Positions 46,687 through 55,201 of a DNA stretch of 64,000 nt are shown here, in pieces. Source of the stretch: Usitatibacter rugosus (GTDB lineage Bacteria > Pseudomonadota > Gammaproteobacteria > Burkholderiales > Usitatibacteraceae). The notes beneath the pieces are model-generated. The model did no database searches and was not told the origin of the DNA. It was given only the letters and a program-made list of their open reading frames with translations. How positions within the stretch are numbered: position 1 is the first letter of the stretch; every line of letters starts with the position of its first letter. Made by a program: the position numbers and the translations under genes. Location: assembly GCF_013003965.1 (NCBI RefSeq), contig NZ_CP053069.1:2015419-2079418 (forward strand), in the 5' to 3' direction.

Positions 46687-47272
46687 ACTGCCAGCCTTCG
46701 GGGCACGACTGCACCTTCGGGAAATAGGATTTCGCCGACGCGCAGTAATTGAGGTACAGCGGGCCTTGCTGCGGCGCGCCCGGGCCCACGGCACCGCTCA
46801 CATCCGCGGGCGGGCCCAAGTCGGTTGCCGGCGCCGCGGAGACTGCGCCGCTGTCGTACACCGGCGGTGCGTAATAGGCCGGGGCCGGATAACCGTAGCC
46901 GTAGGCACCGTAGTAGTACGGATAGCCCCAATAGTACGAGGCGCCCCAGAGGAACGGCGCCGCGGCGTAGAAGCCCCAGTACGGCCGGTAGTAGCCGCCG
47001 TAACCGTATCCGTAGCGTCCGCCGTAGTAGCCGCCGCGGTAATACCCGCCGCGATAGCCGCCGCCGTTCCAGCCGCCGTGGCCTCCGCCACCGCCGTGCC
47101 AGCCGCCGCCGCCACCACCGCCATGACCACCACCGCCGCCACCGCCGCCATGGCCACCGCCACCGCCGCCGCCACCACCGCCGCCTCCGCGTGCGGCTTC
47201 AGCCGGCGGGGGAGCGAACAGGGCCAGCGCGAGCGCTGTGGCGGAAATCAGGACGGCATTGATGATCTTCAT
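46646..47272 (-). CDS. Secreted Gly/Tyr-rich low-complexity protein
   Basis: 208 residues. A signal peptide (MKIINAVLISATALALALFA...AEAA) is followed by about 45 residues of Gly with His and Trp, then Gly-Tyr-Arg repeats (RGGYYRGGYYGGRYGYGYGG) and a Tyr/Pro-rich section. The C-terminal SYFPKVQSCPEGWQFIQPQ is more ordered and has two Cys (LNYCASAKSYFPKVQSC). AAGGAG lies upstream, and the ATG overlaps the glycosyltransferase stop. Such proteins are found in cell surface layers; the exact role is unknown. Its end overlaps the helicase gene. Confidence 0.78.
   Translation of the reverse strand: MKIINAVLISATALALALFAPPPAEAARGGGGGGGGGGGGHGGGGGGGGHGGGGGGGWHGGGGGHGGWNGGGYRGGYYRGGYYGGRYGYGYGGYYRPYWGFYAAAPFLWGASYYWGYPYYYGAYGYGYPAPAYYAPPVYDSGAVSAAPATDLGPPADVSGAVGPGAPQQGPLYLNYCASAKSYFPKVQSCPEGWQFIQPQYQQPQNRN
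47092..47200. repeat. Low-complexity CCGCC/GGCGG tract in Gly-rich gene
   Basis: A run of about 110 bases of near-repeating CCGCC and CACC units codes for polyglycine with His on the minus strand. It can expand or contract by slippage in units of three without breaking the frame. Confidence 0.8.
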
Positions 47273-48540
47273 GGTGTCTCCTTCCGGTTGCGAAGGACTT
47301 CCTCGAGTTTGTCGACCGCGGCTTCGGCACCGCGGTCCATCTTCACTGTACGGGCGAGGGCCTCGGCACGGATGCGGTGGGGTCCCTCGGCGAGCAGATC
47401 GCGCAGGTGCGACGCCACCCGCGCCGATCGAAAGCGTGTTGGCGAGCAAACGCGCGCCACACCCATCTGGTTGACACGATACGCGTTGTCCGGCTGGTCG
47501 TGGGCATGCGGCACGATCAACTGGGGCTTGCCCGCGCGTAGCGCCTGGCTCGTGGTGCCCATGCCCGCCTGGTGGACGATCACGGCCGATCGCGGGAAGA
47601 GCGCGGCATGCGGTGCGTAGTCGATGGCCATCACTCCTTCGGCCGGCGCGGGCGGCCGTTCGTTCCCCGGCAGGCGTCCTACAAGCAAAACACCCCGGCA
47701 GCCCACTTCGACGCACGCGGCGGCCGCTTCGCGGAAGAAATCCCCGGGAGCTCCGACGGCGGACGTGCCCAGGGTGAACGTGACCGGCGGCGGTCCCGCG
47801 TCGAGGAAATCCAGCAGCGGCTGCGGCATCGGGTCCGGACCGTTGTAGGACACGAACCCGGTGCGCACGACATTCACGGGCCAGTCCGGTTGCGGCTCGG
47901 CGAGCACCGTCGGAAAGAGCGCGAGCGTGCCCAGCGGCGAGAACTGCCCTTCGAACAATGGATGGCCCGCGTCGGGCAATCCGAGCCGATCGCGCAACCG
48001 GTCGACGGGCGCCATGCCATGCCGAGAGATCGCGCGCACCAGCGAGCGCAGGATGCCGCAGACGAAAGGCCCGCGCTCCTTCAGGAAGACGGCTCCGGGA
48101 ATGCCGGGCAACACCGGGAAGTCGTAGCGCGAGAAGAACAAGATCGGGGCGAGCACCGTCGACACGAACGGAATGCCGAGCTTCCGCGCGACGAGCGGCG
48201 CGGCGAACGTGACGGGATGCGAGACGATGAGATCGGCTCCTCGCGCCGCGGCTTCCGTCGCCGCGTAGCTCTCCTCGATCGCCGGCGCCAGGAGCCCGCG
48301 CAGCAAGCGGTCGGGGCCGCGGCGCGCATCCAGCAGCCACTCGAACATCTGCCGGTCGCTGGGGTCGATGTCCGGCGGAACGGGATGGAAGCCGAGCCCG
48401 AGGCCCGTGACGAGCTCGCCGTAGAACGCGCAGGTGGCGACGGTGGCATCGTGGCCGCGGCGCTTCAGCTCGAGGGCCAGGCCCACGATGGGGAAGAGGT
48501 CCCCGTAGGAACCCCACGTCGTGAGGACGACGCGCGCCAT
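47269..48540 (-). CDS. UDP-glucuronosyl/glucosyl-like glycosyltransferase (GT1 family)
   Basis: 423 residues. It opens ARVVLTTWGSYGDLFPIVGL, the nucleotide-sugar-independent N-terminal half; the C-terminal half has VTFTLGTSAVGAPGDFF, VMAIDYAPHAALFPRSAVIV and HQAGMGTTSQALRAGKPQLI, matching the MGT/UGT donor-binding motif. These enzymes glycosylate lipids or small hydrophobic molecules. It is translationally coupled to the Gly-rich protein. Confidence 0.83.
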   Translation of the reverse strand: MARVVLTTWGSYGDLFPIVGLALELKRRGHDATVATCAFYGELVTGLGLGFHPVPPDIDPSDRQMFEWLLDARRGPDRLLRGLLAPAIEESYAATEAAARGADLIVSHPVTFAAPLVARKLGIPFVSTVLAPILFFSRYDFPVLPGIPGAVFLKERGPFVCGILRSLVRAISRHGMAPVDRLRDRLGLPDAGHPLFEGQFSPLGTLALFPTVLAEPQPDWPVNVVRTGFVSYNGPDPMPQPLLDFLDAGPPPVTFTLGTSAVGAPGDFFREAAAACVEVGCRGVLLVGRLPGNERPPAPAEGVMAIDYAPHAALFPRSAVIVHQAGMGTTSQALRAGKPQLIVPHAHDQPDNAYRVNQMGVARVCSPTRFRSARVASHLRDLLAEGPHRIRAEALARTVKMDRGAEAAVDKLEEVLRNRKETP

Positions 48541-48550
48541 CGGCGCGCCG

Positions 48551-48766
48551 CTACTTCTTGCCGATGACCAGCAGCACGACGCCGGCCGCGATCGCGCCGA
48601 GACCCGCCCATGTGGGAATGTTCACGGTCTCCTTCTCCTTCACCGACAGCTCGATGGGACCGAGCTTCGCGGAGTGCGTCTCCTTGGTGAAGCTGAAGCT
48701 GCCGTAGGCGAGGCCGATGCCGCCGGCCACGATGAGGAGGATTGCGACGATCTTGAGGGGGCTCAT
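48551..48766 (-). CDS. Small membrane protein with two transmembrane segments
   Basis: 71 residues. Segments at about 5-22 (IVAILLIVAGGIGLAYGS) and 52-68 (WAGLGAIAAGVVLLVIG) flank a charged loop with ETHSAKLGPIELSVKEKET. This pattern recurs in small conserved proteins of unknown function. It ends 10 bases before the glycosyltransferase start. Confidence 0.7.
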   Translation of the reverse strand: MSPLKIVAILLIVAGGIGLAYGSFSFTKETHSAKLGPIELSVKEKETVNIPTWAGLGAIAAGVVLLVIGKK

Positions 48767-48795
48767 GAGGGGAGTCTAGCAGCCGTGCGCGCGCG

Positions 48796-49704
48796 TCAGT
48801 CGTGGTGGTCCGGTTCCATGAACAGGAACGCGACGTCCGGGAAACGCTCGCGGAACTTCGCCTCCACCGCGTTCACGTTGTCGATCAGCGCCGTGTCCGT
48901 GCCCGCCGGCTTCATCTTCACCTTCAGCGCGACCATCGCTTCCGGACCCATCTGCATCGAAAGAAAGTTGAGGACGCGATCGACCTGCGGCTGGGAAGAC
49001 ACGAAGTCGATCATCTCCTTCTTGATGCGATCGTCGACGCCCTGGCCCACGAGCATCTGCTTCACCTCGATGCCGACCAGGATCGCGACCACGATCAGCA
49101 GCACGCCGATCGCGATGCCGCCCAGCGCGTCCCACATCGGATCGCCCGTGACCCAGGTGGCAAGCACGGCGCAGAACGCCAGCACGAGGCCGAGGAGGGC
49201 GGCGAGATCCTCGCCGAAGATCACCACCAGCTCGGAGTTGCGCGAGGTGCGGAACCACCGCCACAGCGAGTCTTCGCCGCGGAGCTTGTTCACTTCCTTG
49301 ATGCAGCCCCACATCGAGAAGCCCTCGGCGACGATGCCGAAGAGAAGCACGCCCAGGGCGAGCATCGGGTAGCCGAGCGGCTCGGGCTCGTGCAGCTTGT
49401 GCCAGCCCTCGTACGCCGAGAAGAGGCCGCCCACGCTGAAGAGCATGAGCGCCACGATGAAGGACCAGAAGTAGGTTTCCTTGCCGTACCCCAGCGGATA
49501 GTCGGACGTCGGCGGGCGCTTCGAGAGCTTGAGCCCGAGCAGCAGCAGGAGCTGGTTGCCGCAGTCCGCCGTCGAGTGCACCGCCTCGGCGAGCATCGAG
49601 CCCGAGTTGGTGACGAAGGCCGCGAAGTACTTCGAGATGGCGATCGCAAAGTTCGCGCCGAGCGCGTACAGGATCGCCTTGACCGGATTTGCACCGCCCG
49701 CCAT
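48796..49704 (-). CDS. Cation diffusion facilitator (ZnT9-like)
   Basis: 302 residues. Six membrane segments with the metal sites HSTADCGNQ (His/Asp) in TM2 and GEDLAALLG in TM5; DYPLGYGKETYFWSF between TM2 and TM3 is typical of the family. The C-terminal cytoplasmic domain (about 215-302) ends FMEPDHHD. It should move divalent cations such as Zn or Mn by proton antiport. Site composition (H-D, E-D) fits the ZnT9-like branch, whose ion is uncertain. Confidence 0.87.
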   Translation of the reverse strand: MAGGANPVKAILYALGANFAIAISKYFAAFVTNSGSMLAEAVHSTADCGNQLLLLLGLKLSKRPPTSDYPLGYGKETYFWSFIVALMLFSVGGLFSAYEGWHKLHEPEPLGYPMLALGVLLFGIVAEGFSMWGCIKEVNKLRGEDSLWRWFRTSRNSELVVIFGEDLAALLGLVLAFCAVLATWVTGDPMWDALGGIAIGVLLIVVAILVGIEVKQMLVGQGVDDRIKKEMIDFVSSQPQVDRVLNFLSMQMGPEAMVALKVKMKPAGTDTALIDNVNAVEAKFRERFPDVAFLFMEPDHHD

Positions 49705-49774
49705 CGGGCCTCCCCTTAAGGTCCGTGAAGGCTCCAGTCTGCCCGTTATTGCCGGCGTGCGCCCCTTTGTCGTG

Positions 49775-51073
49775 TCAGACCGCGGGGAGAACGATGCGCG
49801 CTTCGAGGCCGCCGCCCTCCCTCGGAAGCAGCTCGAGCTTGCCGCCGTGCATGACGGCGATGCGATCGGCGATCGCGAGCCCGAGGCCCGCGCCCGATTG
49901 GCCGCTCCTCGCCTCGTCGCGCCGCGTGAAGGGCTGCTTCAGGCGCTCCACCATCGCATCGGGAATGCCCGATCCGCGGTCGAGCACGCTCAACATGAAG
50001 CCGGTGTCGGAGCGCGAGGCGCGCACGACGACAGGACCCGCGCCGTGCTTCAACGCGTTGCCGACGAGATTGTCGATGGCGCGTTGCAGGGCAAGCGGAC
50101 GAAGGCGCAGCGGTGGAAGCCCCGGTGTTGCTTCCACCTCGACCTGGCCGCCGAGCCTTTCGGCGCGGAGCTTGGCGCCGTTCGCGACTTCGGCGAGGTT
50201 CACGTTGGAGAGCGGCTCCGAGGCTTCGCCGCGTGCGAAGTCGATGAACTGGTCGATGATCGCGTTCATGTCCTCGATGTCGGAGACCATCGCGTGTTGC
50301 GTCTCCGGGGCGACGCCGAGCATCTCCGTTTCGAGGCGCAGGCGCGAGAGCGGCGTGCGCAGGTCGTGCGAGATGCCCGCGAGGAACGTGGCGCGGTCGC
50401 GCTCCTGCTTGCGCAGATCATCCTTCATCTGGTTCAGCGCGCGGGCCACGGCGCGTACTTCCGACGCGCCTTTCTCGGGGATGGGCTCGGGATCGCCGCC
50501 TCGCCCGATCGCCTCGGCCGCGCGGGCCATGCGTTGCAACGGGCGCGTGAGCCAGAGGCCGATCGAGAACGCCGCGAGCAGCGCGATCAGGATGCCGGCC
50601 ACGCCCCAGCCGACCAGGGCGCCGACGGGATCGGTCTGCACGCGAGTGCGCGGGAAGGCGATCCAGTATTCGCGGCCGCCCGCCGGGAAGCGGATGAAGA
50701 AGAAGCGCCGCTCGGTCGGGCGCGTGTAGAGCTCCGACTCGGGCCCGAGGATCTGCTTCATGCGCTCGCGGAAGACGTTCACCGGCGGCACGTCGGGTGC
50801 GGGGGTGGCGCGCTCGTCGCCGCGCACCGGCGTGATGCGGATGCCGTCGCGCTCGGCGATCTTGGCGATGAACGTATCGTGCGACTGCGGCGGGATGGTC
50901 TCCATGGCCGCGCGGATCGTCTTCAAATGATTCACGAACGCGCCGATGCCGGCCACTTGCCGCGGGCGCGTCACGTTCTCGTGCAGCAGGTACATCGAAA
51001 TGACCTGCGAGACGCCGAGCGCCACGACGACCACGGCGAGGATCCGCCAGATGATGGAGCCGGGAAACCTCAT
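49775..51073 (-). CDS. EnvZ-type sensor histidine kinase
   Basis: 432 residues. Two membrane segments (10-30 and 152-172) flank a periplasmic sensor of about 120 residues. HAMP follows, then the phospho-acceptor His236 in GISHDLRTPLSRLRLE, N-box DNLVGNALKHG, and G-boxes DRGSGIPDAM and GAGLGLAIADRI. It phosphorylates the OmpR-like regulator whose stop overlaps its start. In related betaproteobacteria this pair is called RisS/RisA. Confidence 0.9.
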   Translation of the reverse strand: MRFPGSIIWRILAVVVVALGVSQVISMYLLHENVTRPRQVAGIGAFVNHLKTIRAAMETIPPQSHDTFIAKIAERDGIRITPVRGDERATPAPDVPPVNVFRERMKQILGPESELYTRPTERRFFFIRFPAGGREYWIAFPRTRVQTDPVGALVGWGVAGILIALLAAFSIGLWLTRPLQRMARAAEAIGRGGDPEPIPEKGASEVRAVARALNQMKDDLRKQERDRATFLAGISHDLRTPLSRLRLETEMLGVAPETQHAMVSDIEDMNAIIDQFIDFARGEASEPLSNVNLAEVANGAKLRAERLGGQVEVEATPGLPPLRLRPLALQRAIDNLVGNALKHGAGPVVVRASRSDTGFMLSVLDRGSGIPDAMVERLKQPFTRRDEARSGQSGAGLGLAIADRIAVMHGGKLELLPREGGGLEARIVLPAV

Positions 51074-51810
51074 TTCTGCGGTGTTCCGTCGGGCACGAAG
51101 ACGTAGCCGTAGCCCCAGACGGTCTGGAGGTAGCGGGGCTCCTTCGGATCCTCCTCGAGGAGCTTGCGCAGGCGGGAGACCTGGACGTCGATGGAGCGGT
51201 CGAAGCTCTCGTGCTCGCGGCCCCGTGCCAAGTCCATCAGCTTGTCGCGCGACATCGGCTCGCGCGCGTGCTCGACCAGCACCTTCAGCAGCGAGAACTC
51301 GCCCGTGGTGAGCGCGATGGGCGCGCCATCCTTGGCGAGCAGGCGCGTGGCGAGGTCGAGCGTGAACGGCCCGAACGCGACCGCCTTCGGCTCACCCGCG
51401 GGCGCGCCGGGCACCGGCGCCGGGCCCTGCCGGCGCAGCACGGCGTTGATGCGCGCGACCAGCTCGCGCGGGTTGAAGGGCTTGGCGAGGTAGTCGTCCG
51501 CACCCATCTCGAGGCCGACGATGCGATCGACATCGTCACCCTTGGCGGTGAGCATGATCACGGGCAGCGTGGCGCCGCCCGCGCGGAGGCGCCGGCAGAT
51601 GGCCAGGCCATCCTCGCCCGGGAGCATGAGGTCCAGGACCATCAGGTCGTAGCGGACGCGCTGGAGCTGGCGGTCCATCGCGGGCGAGTCGGACACGGTG
51701 TCGGTGGCGAAGCCCTGCTCGGTGAGGTAGCGCTTGAGGAGGTCTCTCAGGCGCAGGTCGTCGTCGACCACCAGCACCTTCTGTCGTTGTGCGGTTTGCA
51801 TGGATGCCAT
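51070..51810 (-). CDS. ompR: OmpR-like response regulator
   Basis: 246 residues from ATG 51810 (a second in-frame ATG at 51801 is also possible). The receiver has VLVVDDDLRLRDLLKRYL and the phosphorylated Asp60 in DLMVLDLMLPGEDG, plus Lys near 110. The winged-helix effector ends VQTVWGYGYVFVPDGTPQK-like (PRYLQTVWGYGYVFVPDG). It controls outer-membrane and osmotic genes in homologous systems. An upstream TAA-CAATTG-TTA site may be self-regulatory. Confidence 0.9.
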   Translation of the reverse strand: MASMQTAQRQKVLVVDDDLRLRDLLKRYLTEQGFATDTVSDSPAMDRQLQRVRYDLMVLDLMLPGEDGLAICRRLRAGGATLPVIMLTAKGDDVDRIVGLEMGADDYLAKPFNPRELVARINAVLRRQGPAPVPGAPAGEPKAVAFGPFTLDLATRLLAKDGAPIALTTGEFSLLKVLVEHAREPMSRDKLMDLARGREHESFDRSIDVQVSRLRKLLEEDPKEPRYLQTVWGYGYVFVPDGTPQK

Positions 51811-52016
51811 CGTAAGTGGGTGCGGGAGCGCCTCCGCGGTGCCTACTGTAAGCAATTGTTAGAAAGAGTGTCGGTTGCAATGTGCGCTTGCATTTCGTTA
51901 CCTCCCCGCGGTCCACCGCTCACAGTTGAGCACCGTTGAACGCCTAAGCTTGCGGCCAACGCAGCCAAAGGGAGTTCCAGACGCACAACGCATTCACCAT
52001 AGGAACCGACGACATC
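51811..52016. promoter_or_regulatory. Intergenic region between ompR-like and EF-hand genes
   Basis: 206 bases with divergent genes. TAAGCAATTGTTA (51849-51861) is nearly palindromic and could be an OmpR operator. GCTCA-CAGT-TGAGC (51918-51931) is a small hairpin or operator. I see no clear -35/-10 pair and no RNA gene. Confidence 0.35.
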
Positions 52017-52430
52017 ATGAACAAAGCCATTGCTCTTGCTGCAACCCTCGCTGCCACGCTGTCCTTCTCCGCCCTCGCGGGCGACCACGGCGGACGCGGC
52101 GATTCGCTGAAGAAAGCCGACGCCAACGGCGACGGCATGATCAGCCGCGACGAGGCGAAGGCCAACCCGCGCCTCGCCAAGAACTTCGACGCGATCGACG
52201 CCAACAAGGACGGCCAGATCAGCGCCGACGAAATGCGCGCCTTCCACGCCCAGCGCGCGGGCGAGCACTTCAAGAAGATGGACACGAACGGCGACGGCCA
52301 GATCAGCAAGGCCGAAGCCGCCAACGCGCCGCGCCTGGCCGGGCACTTCGACCAGATCGACACCAACAAGGACGGCCTGCTCTCGAAAGACGAGCTGGCG
52401 GCCGCCCGCGCTGCGCACGCCAAGAAGTAA
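52017..52430 (+). CDS. Exported EF-hand calcium-binding protein
   Basis: 137 residues. A signal peptide (MNKAIALAATLAATLSFSAL) precedes four EF-hand loops: DANGDGMISRDE, DANKDGQISADE, DTNGDGQISKAE and DTNKDGLLSKDE. All have the calcium-ligating Asp/Asn/Glu positions. It should bind calcium in the periplasm or outside. The terminator hairpin of the gene lies inside the next gene (52450-52494). Confidence 0.88.
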   Translation: MNKAIALAATLAATLSFSALAGDHGGRGDSLKKADANGDGMISRDEAKANPRLAKNFDAIDANKDGQISADEMRAFHAQRAGEHFKKMDTNGDGQISKAEAANAPRLAGHFDQIDTNKDGLLSKDELAAARAAHAKK

Positions 52431-52438
52431 AGCGTAGG

Positions 52439-53962
52439 ATGGTCTCCATGCGCGCCTCGAAAACTCCTGTCCTTCGAGGCGCGCTTTTTTCTTTCCTGCT
52501 CCTCGTGGCATCCGCCGGCGCTTCCGCGCAGGCCATCGGCTACGAGGGCGCCCGCCATTTTCTGAACCGTGTCGGCTTCGGCGCCACCGATGCCGAGGTC
52601 CGCGATTTCGCGGCCCTCACCCGCACGCAGGCCGTCGACCGCGTGCTCTCCGGAGCGCGCCGCGAGGCCGCGCAACCCGCGCCCGCGTTCGTCGACACGC
52701 CGCCCATGCCGTTCTACAAGTACCGCGCTCTGAGTGCCGAGGACCGCATGCGCCAGCAGCGCCTCAACGTGGAGCAGGGCCTGCAGCTTCGCGAGTGGTG
52801 GCTGGCCGAGATGATAGGCACCCCGTCGCCGCTCACCGAGAAGATGACGCTCTTCTGGCACAACCACTTCGCCACCAGCCAGCAGAAGGTCCGCAACGCG
52901 CAATTGATGTATCGCCAGAACGTGCTGCTGCGCCGCGAGGCGCTCGGTAATTTCGGAGCGATGCTGCACGCCGTGGCCAAGGATCCGGCGATGCTGATCT
53001 ATCTCGACAACGCCGGCAGCCGGAAGCTTGCGCCCAACGAGAACTTCGCACGCGAGGTGATGGAGCTCTTCACGCTCGGCGAGGGCCACGGTTATCGCGA
53101 GCAGGACATCAAGGAGGCAGCTCGTGCCTTCACCGGCTGGAGCCTTGATCGCGACACGCTCGAGTTCATGTTCCGCCCCGCATTCCACGACCGCGGCGAG
53201 AAGACCGTGCTCGGCAAGACCGGCCGCTTCGACGGCGACCAGGTGCTGGACATCCTGCTCGCCCGGCCCGAGACGGCGGAGTTCCTCGCCACCAAGCTGT
53301 GGAAGGAGTTCGTCTCCCCCACGCCCGACCCGCGCGAGGTGAAGCGGCTCGGCGCGGTGCTTCGCGATGCGCGCTATGAGGTGAAGCCGCTGATGCGCTC
53401 GATGCTCGCTTCGGACGCCTTCTGGGATCCGGCGCAGCGAGCGGCCCTGATCAAGTCGCCCGTCGAGCTCGTGGTCGGCACGCTCCGCACGTTCGAGATC
53501 CAGCCCGCAACGCTTCGGCCCGCGGTGCTTGCCTCCGCCTTCCTCGGCCAGAACCCGATGTCCCCGCCCAACGTGAAGGGCTGGCCCGGCGGCGAGGCGT
53601 GGATCAACTCCGCGACGCTGCTCGGCCGGAAGCAATGGATGGAGCGCATCTTCCGCGGGAGCGACACGATGGTGGAGTCCCCCACGATGCGTGCGGCTTC
53701 CGACTCGACGACGATGGCCGACACGAAGAAGGCCGTGCCGGATGCGGCCCAGGGCCTCGAGGCGCGCTACCGCCGCGCGATGGACCGCGGCATGCAGACC
53801 TACGCCTTCGACTGGGACCGCTGGTCGCGCAAGCTCGGCAAGGGCACGAAGGTCGAATCGCTCGTGCTCGCCACCGCCGCGGTCAACGCACCGCCCGAAG
53901 GCGCGGAAGGCGCGGAGCGCTTGCGTGCGCTCGTCAACGATCCGGCTTACCAGCTCAAATGA
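52439..53962 (+). CDS. DUF1800 protein, exported
   Basis: 507 residues from ATG 52439 (or 504 from ATG 52448). The signal peptide MRASKTPVLRGALFSFLLLV is encoded by the terminator hairpin of the preceding gene. The DUF1800 core (PF08811) shows ARHFLNRVGFGATDAEVRDF, MTLFWHNHFATSQQKVRN, NENFAREVMELFTLGEGHG, and ARAFTGWS, then FLATKLWKEFVSPTP and PPNVKGWPGGEAWINSATLL. Function is unknown; it always travels with DUF1501, as here (stop/start overlap ATGA). Confidence 0.85.
   Translation: MVSMRASKTPVLRGALFSFLLLVASAGASAQAIGYEGARHFLNRVGFGATDAEVRDFAALTRTQAVDRVLSGARREAAQPAPAFVDTPPMPFYKYRALSAEDRMRQQRLNVEQGLQLREWWLAEMIGTPSPLTEKMTLFWHNHFATSQQKVRNAQLMYRQNVLLRREALGNFGAMLHAVAKDPAMLIYLDNAGSRKLAPNENFAREVMELFTLGEGHGYREQDIKEAARAFTGWSLDRDTLEFMFRPAFHDRGEKTVLGKTGRFDGDQVLDILLARPETAEFLATKLWKEFVSPTPDPREVKRLGAVLRDARYEVKPLMRSMLASDAFWDPAQRAALIKSPVELVVGTLRTFEIQPATLRPAVLASAFLGQNPMSPPNVKGWPGGEAWINSATLLGRKQWMERIFRGSDTMVESPTMRAASDSTTMADTKKAVPDAAQGLEARYRRAMDRGMQTYAFDWDRWSRKLGKGTKVESLVLATAAVNAPPEGAEGAERLRALVNDPAYQLK
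52450..52494 (+). terminator. Rho-independent terminator overlapping the DUF1800 signal peptide
   Basis: A perfect 11-bp stem GCGCGCCTCGA (52450-52460) with TCGAGGCGCGC (52474-52484), 13-base loop, then TTTTTTCTTT. It lies 19 bases after the EF-hand stop and begins at the last base of an ATG. The same bases code for residues 2-14 of the DUF1800 signal peptide (ASKTPVLRGALFS). Confidence 0.85.
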
Positions 53963-55113
53963 AGCGCCGCGATTTCCTCCGCCTCGCCGCCGCGCTCCCC
54001 CTGTCGGGAACGGTCGGCTCCGTCGCCTTCGCGGCTCCCGCAGGAGGCTCGCGCAACCTGCTGGTCCTGGTCGAGCTGAAGGGCGGCAACGACGCGCTCA
54101 ACACCGTCGTGCCGTATGCGGATGGAACGTATCGGCGCCTGCGCTCGCGCATCGCCCTCGATCGCGACGCGGTGCTCAAGCTCACCGACACGGCCGCGCT
54201 GCATCCCTCGCTCGAGAAGCTCGTGCCGCTCTGGCAGGCGAAGCAGCTCGCGATCGTGCAGGGCGTGGGGTACCCGCAGCCCAACCTCTCGCATTTCCGC
54301 TCGATCGAGATCTGGGACACGGCCTCGAAGAGCGAGGAGTACCTCGACGAAGGCTGGCTCGCCCGCGCGTTCGCAAAATCTCCGTCGCCCGCGGCCTTCG
54401 CCGCCGACGGCGTCGTGGTGGGTGCGGCCGACATGGGACCGCTCACCGGAGCCGGGCGTGCCATCGCGCTCACGAATCCGGAGCAATTCCTGCGCAATGC
54501 CCGCCTCGCGCGGGACGAGGCGGCCGAGAGCCGCAATCCCTCGCTCGCGCATATCCTCCGCGTGGAGCGCGAGATCGTGCAGTCGGCCGAAAAGCTGAAT
54601 GCGGGCCGCACGTTCCAGGCCGCGTTTCCCACCGGGGCCTTCGGCAACGCCATCCGCACGGCGGCCCAGCTCGCGGCCAACCCCTTCGGCATTGCCGTGA
54701 TCCGCGTCACCCTGGGCGGCTTCGACACGCACGCGAACCAGCTCGGCACGCACGCGAACCTGCTGCGCCAGCTGGGCGAGGGGCTCGGGGCGCTGCGCGA
54801 GGCACTGGTCGAGATCGGCCGATGGGACACGACCGTGGTCGCCACCTATTCGGAGTTCGGCCGCCGCCCGGCGGAGAACCAGAGCGGCGGCACCGACCAT
54901 GGCACCTCCAGCGTCCACCTCGTGATGGGCGGCAAGGTCCGCGGCGGGATGTACGGGACCCCGCCTCGGCTGGACCGCCTCGATGGCAACGGCAACCTGC
55001 CGTTCGCGGTGGATTTCCGCAGCTACTACGCGACCTTCCTGGACCGATGGTGGGGAATGGACCCGGCCGCGGTGCTCCAAGGCCGTTTCGATCTTCTTAA
55101 TATATTGGTTTAG
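53959..55113 (+). CDS. DUF1501 protein, Tat-exported
   Basis: 384 residues. MKRRDFLRLAAALPLSGTVG is a twin-arginine signal. The DUF1501 core (PF07394) shows LLVLVELKGGNDALNTVVPY, GYPQPNLSHFRSIEIWDTA, RVTLGGFDTHANQLGTHANL and YSEFGRRPAENQSGGTDHG, with His and Asp residues suggestive of the alkaline-phosphatase/sulphatase fold. Function unknown; co-encoded with DUF1800 in many bacteria. Overlap with the DUF1800 stop couples translation. Confidence 0.86.
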   Translation: MKRRDFLRLAAALPLSGTVGSVAFAAPAGGSRNLLVLVELKGGNDALNTVVPYADGTYRRLRSRIALDRDAVLKLTDTAALHPSLEKLVPLWQAKQLAIVQGVGYPQPNLSHFRSIEIWDTASKSEEYLDEGWLARAFAKSPSPAAFAADGVVVGAADMGPLTGAGRAIALTNPEQFLRNARLARDEAAESRNPSLAHILRVEREIVQSAEKLNAGRTFQAAFPTGAFGNAIRTAAQLAANPFGIAVIRVTLGGFDTHANQLGTHANLLRQLGEGLGALREALVEIGRWDTTVVATYSEFGRRPAENQSGGTDHGTSSVHLVMGGKVRGGMYGTPPRLDRLDGNGNLPFAVDFRSYYATFLDRWWGMDPAAVLQGRFDLLNILV

Positions 55114-55147
55114 ATATCGTTTGTAAGGCATTAAATAATAACGATAT
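55114..55147. other. AT-rich inverted repeat after DUF1501
   Basis: ATATCGTT (55114-55121) is inverted by AACGATAT (55140-55147) around an 18-base AT-rich loop. It starts right after the DUF1501 stop and is markedly AT-rich for this genome. It may be a terminator or an operator for the tsaB promoter 22 bases downstream. Confidence 0.4.
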
Positions 55148-55168
55148 GTAGAAGGATTCCCGGCGCCG

Positions 55169-55174
55169 TATAAT
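55169..55174 (+). promoter_or_regulatory. -10 element of the tsaB operon
   Basis: TATAAT, 28 bases before the tsaB GTG start (CCGTATAATGG). No strong -35 is visible. Transcription from here would cover tsaB, rimI and the uracil-DNA glycosylase gene. Confidence 0.55.
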
Positions 55175-55201
55175 GGAGCCTGTCCCGCTCCCCGCCGTGC
55201 C

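Noticed and set aside
47092-47200. Short regular repeats that could look like a CRISPR or VNTR array.
   Set aside because: They are GGC/GGT codon runs coding for polyglycine in a secreted protein; no spacers of constant size.
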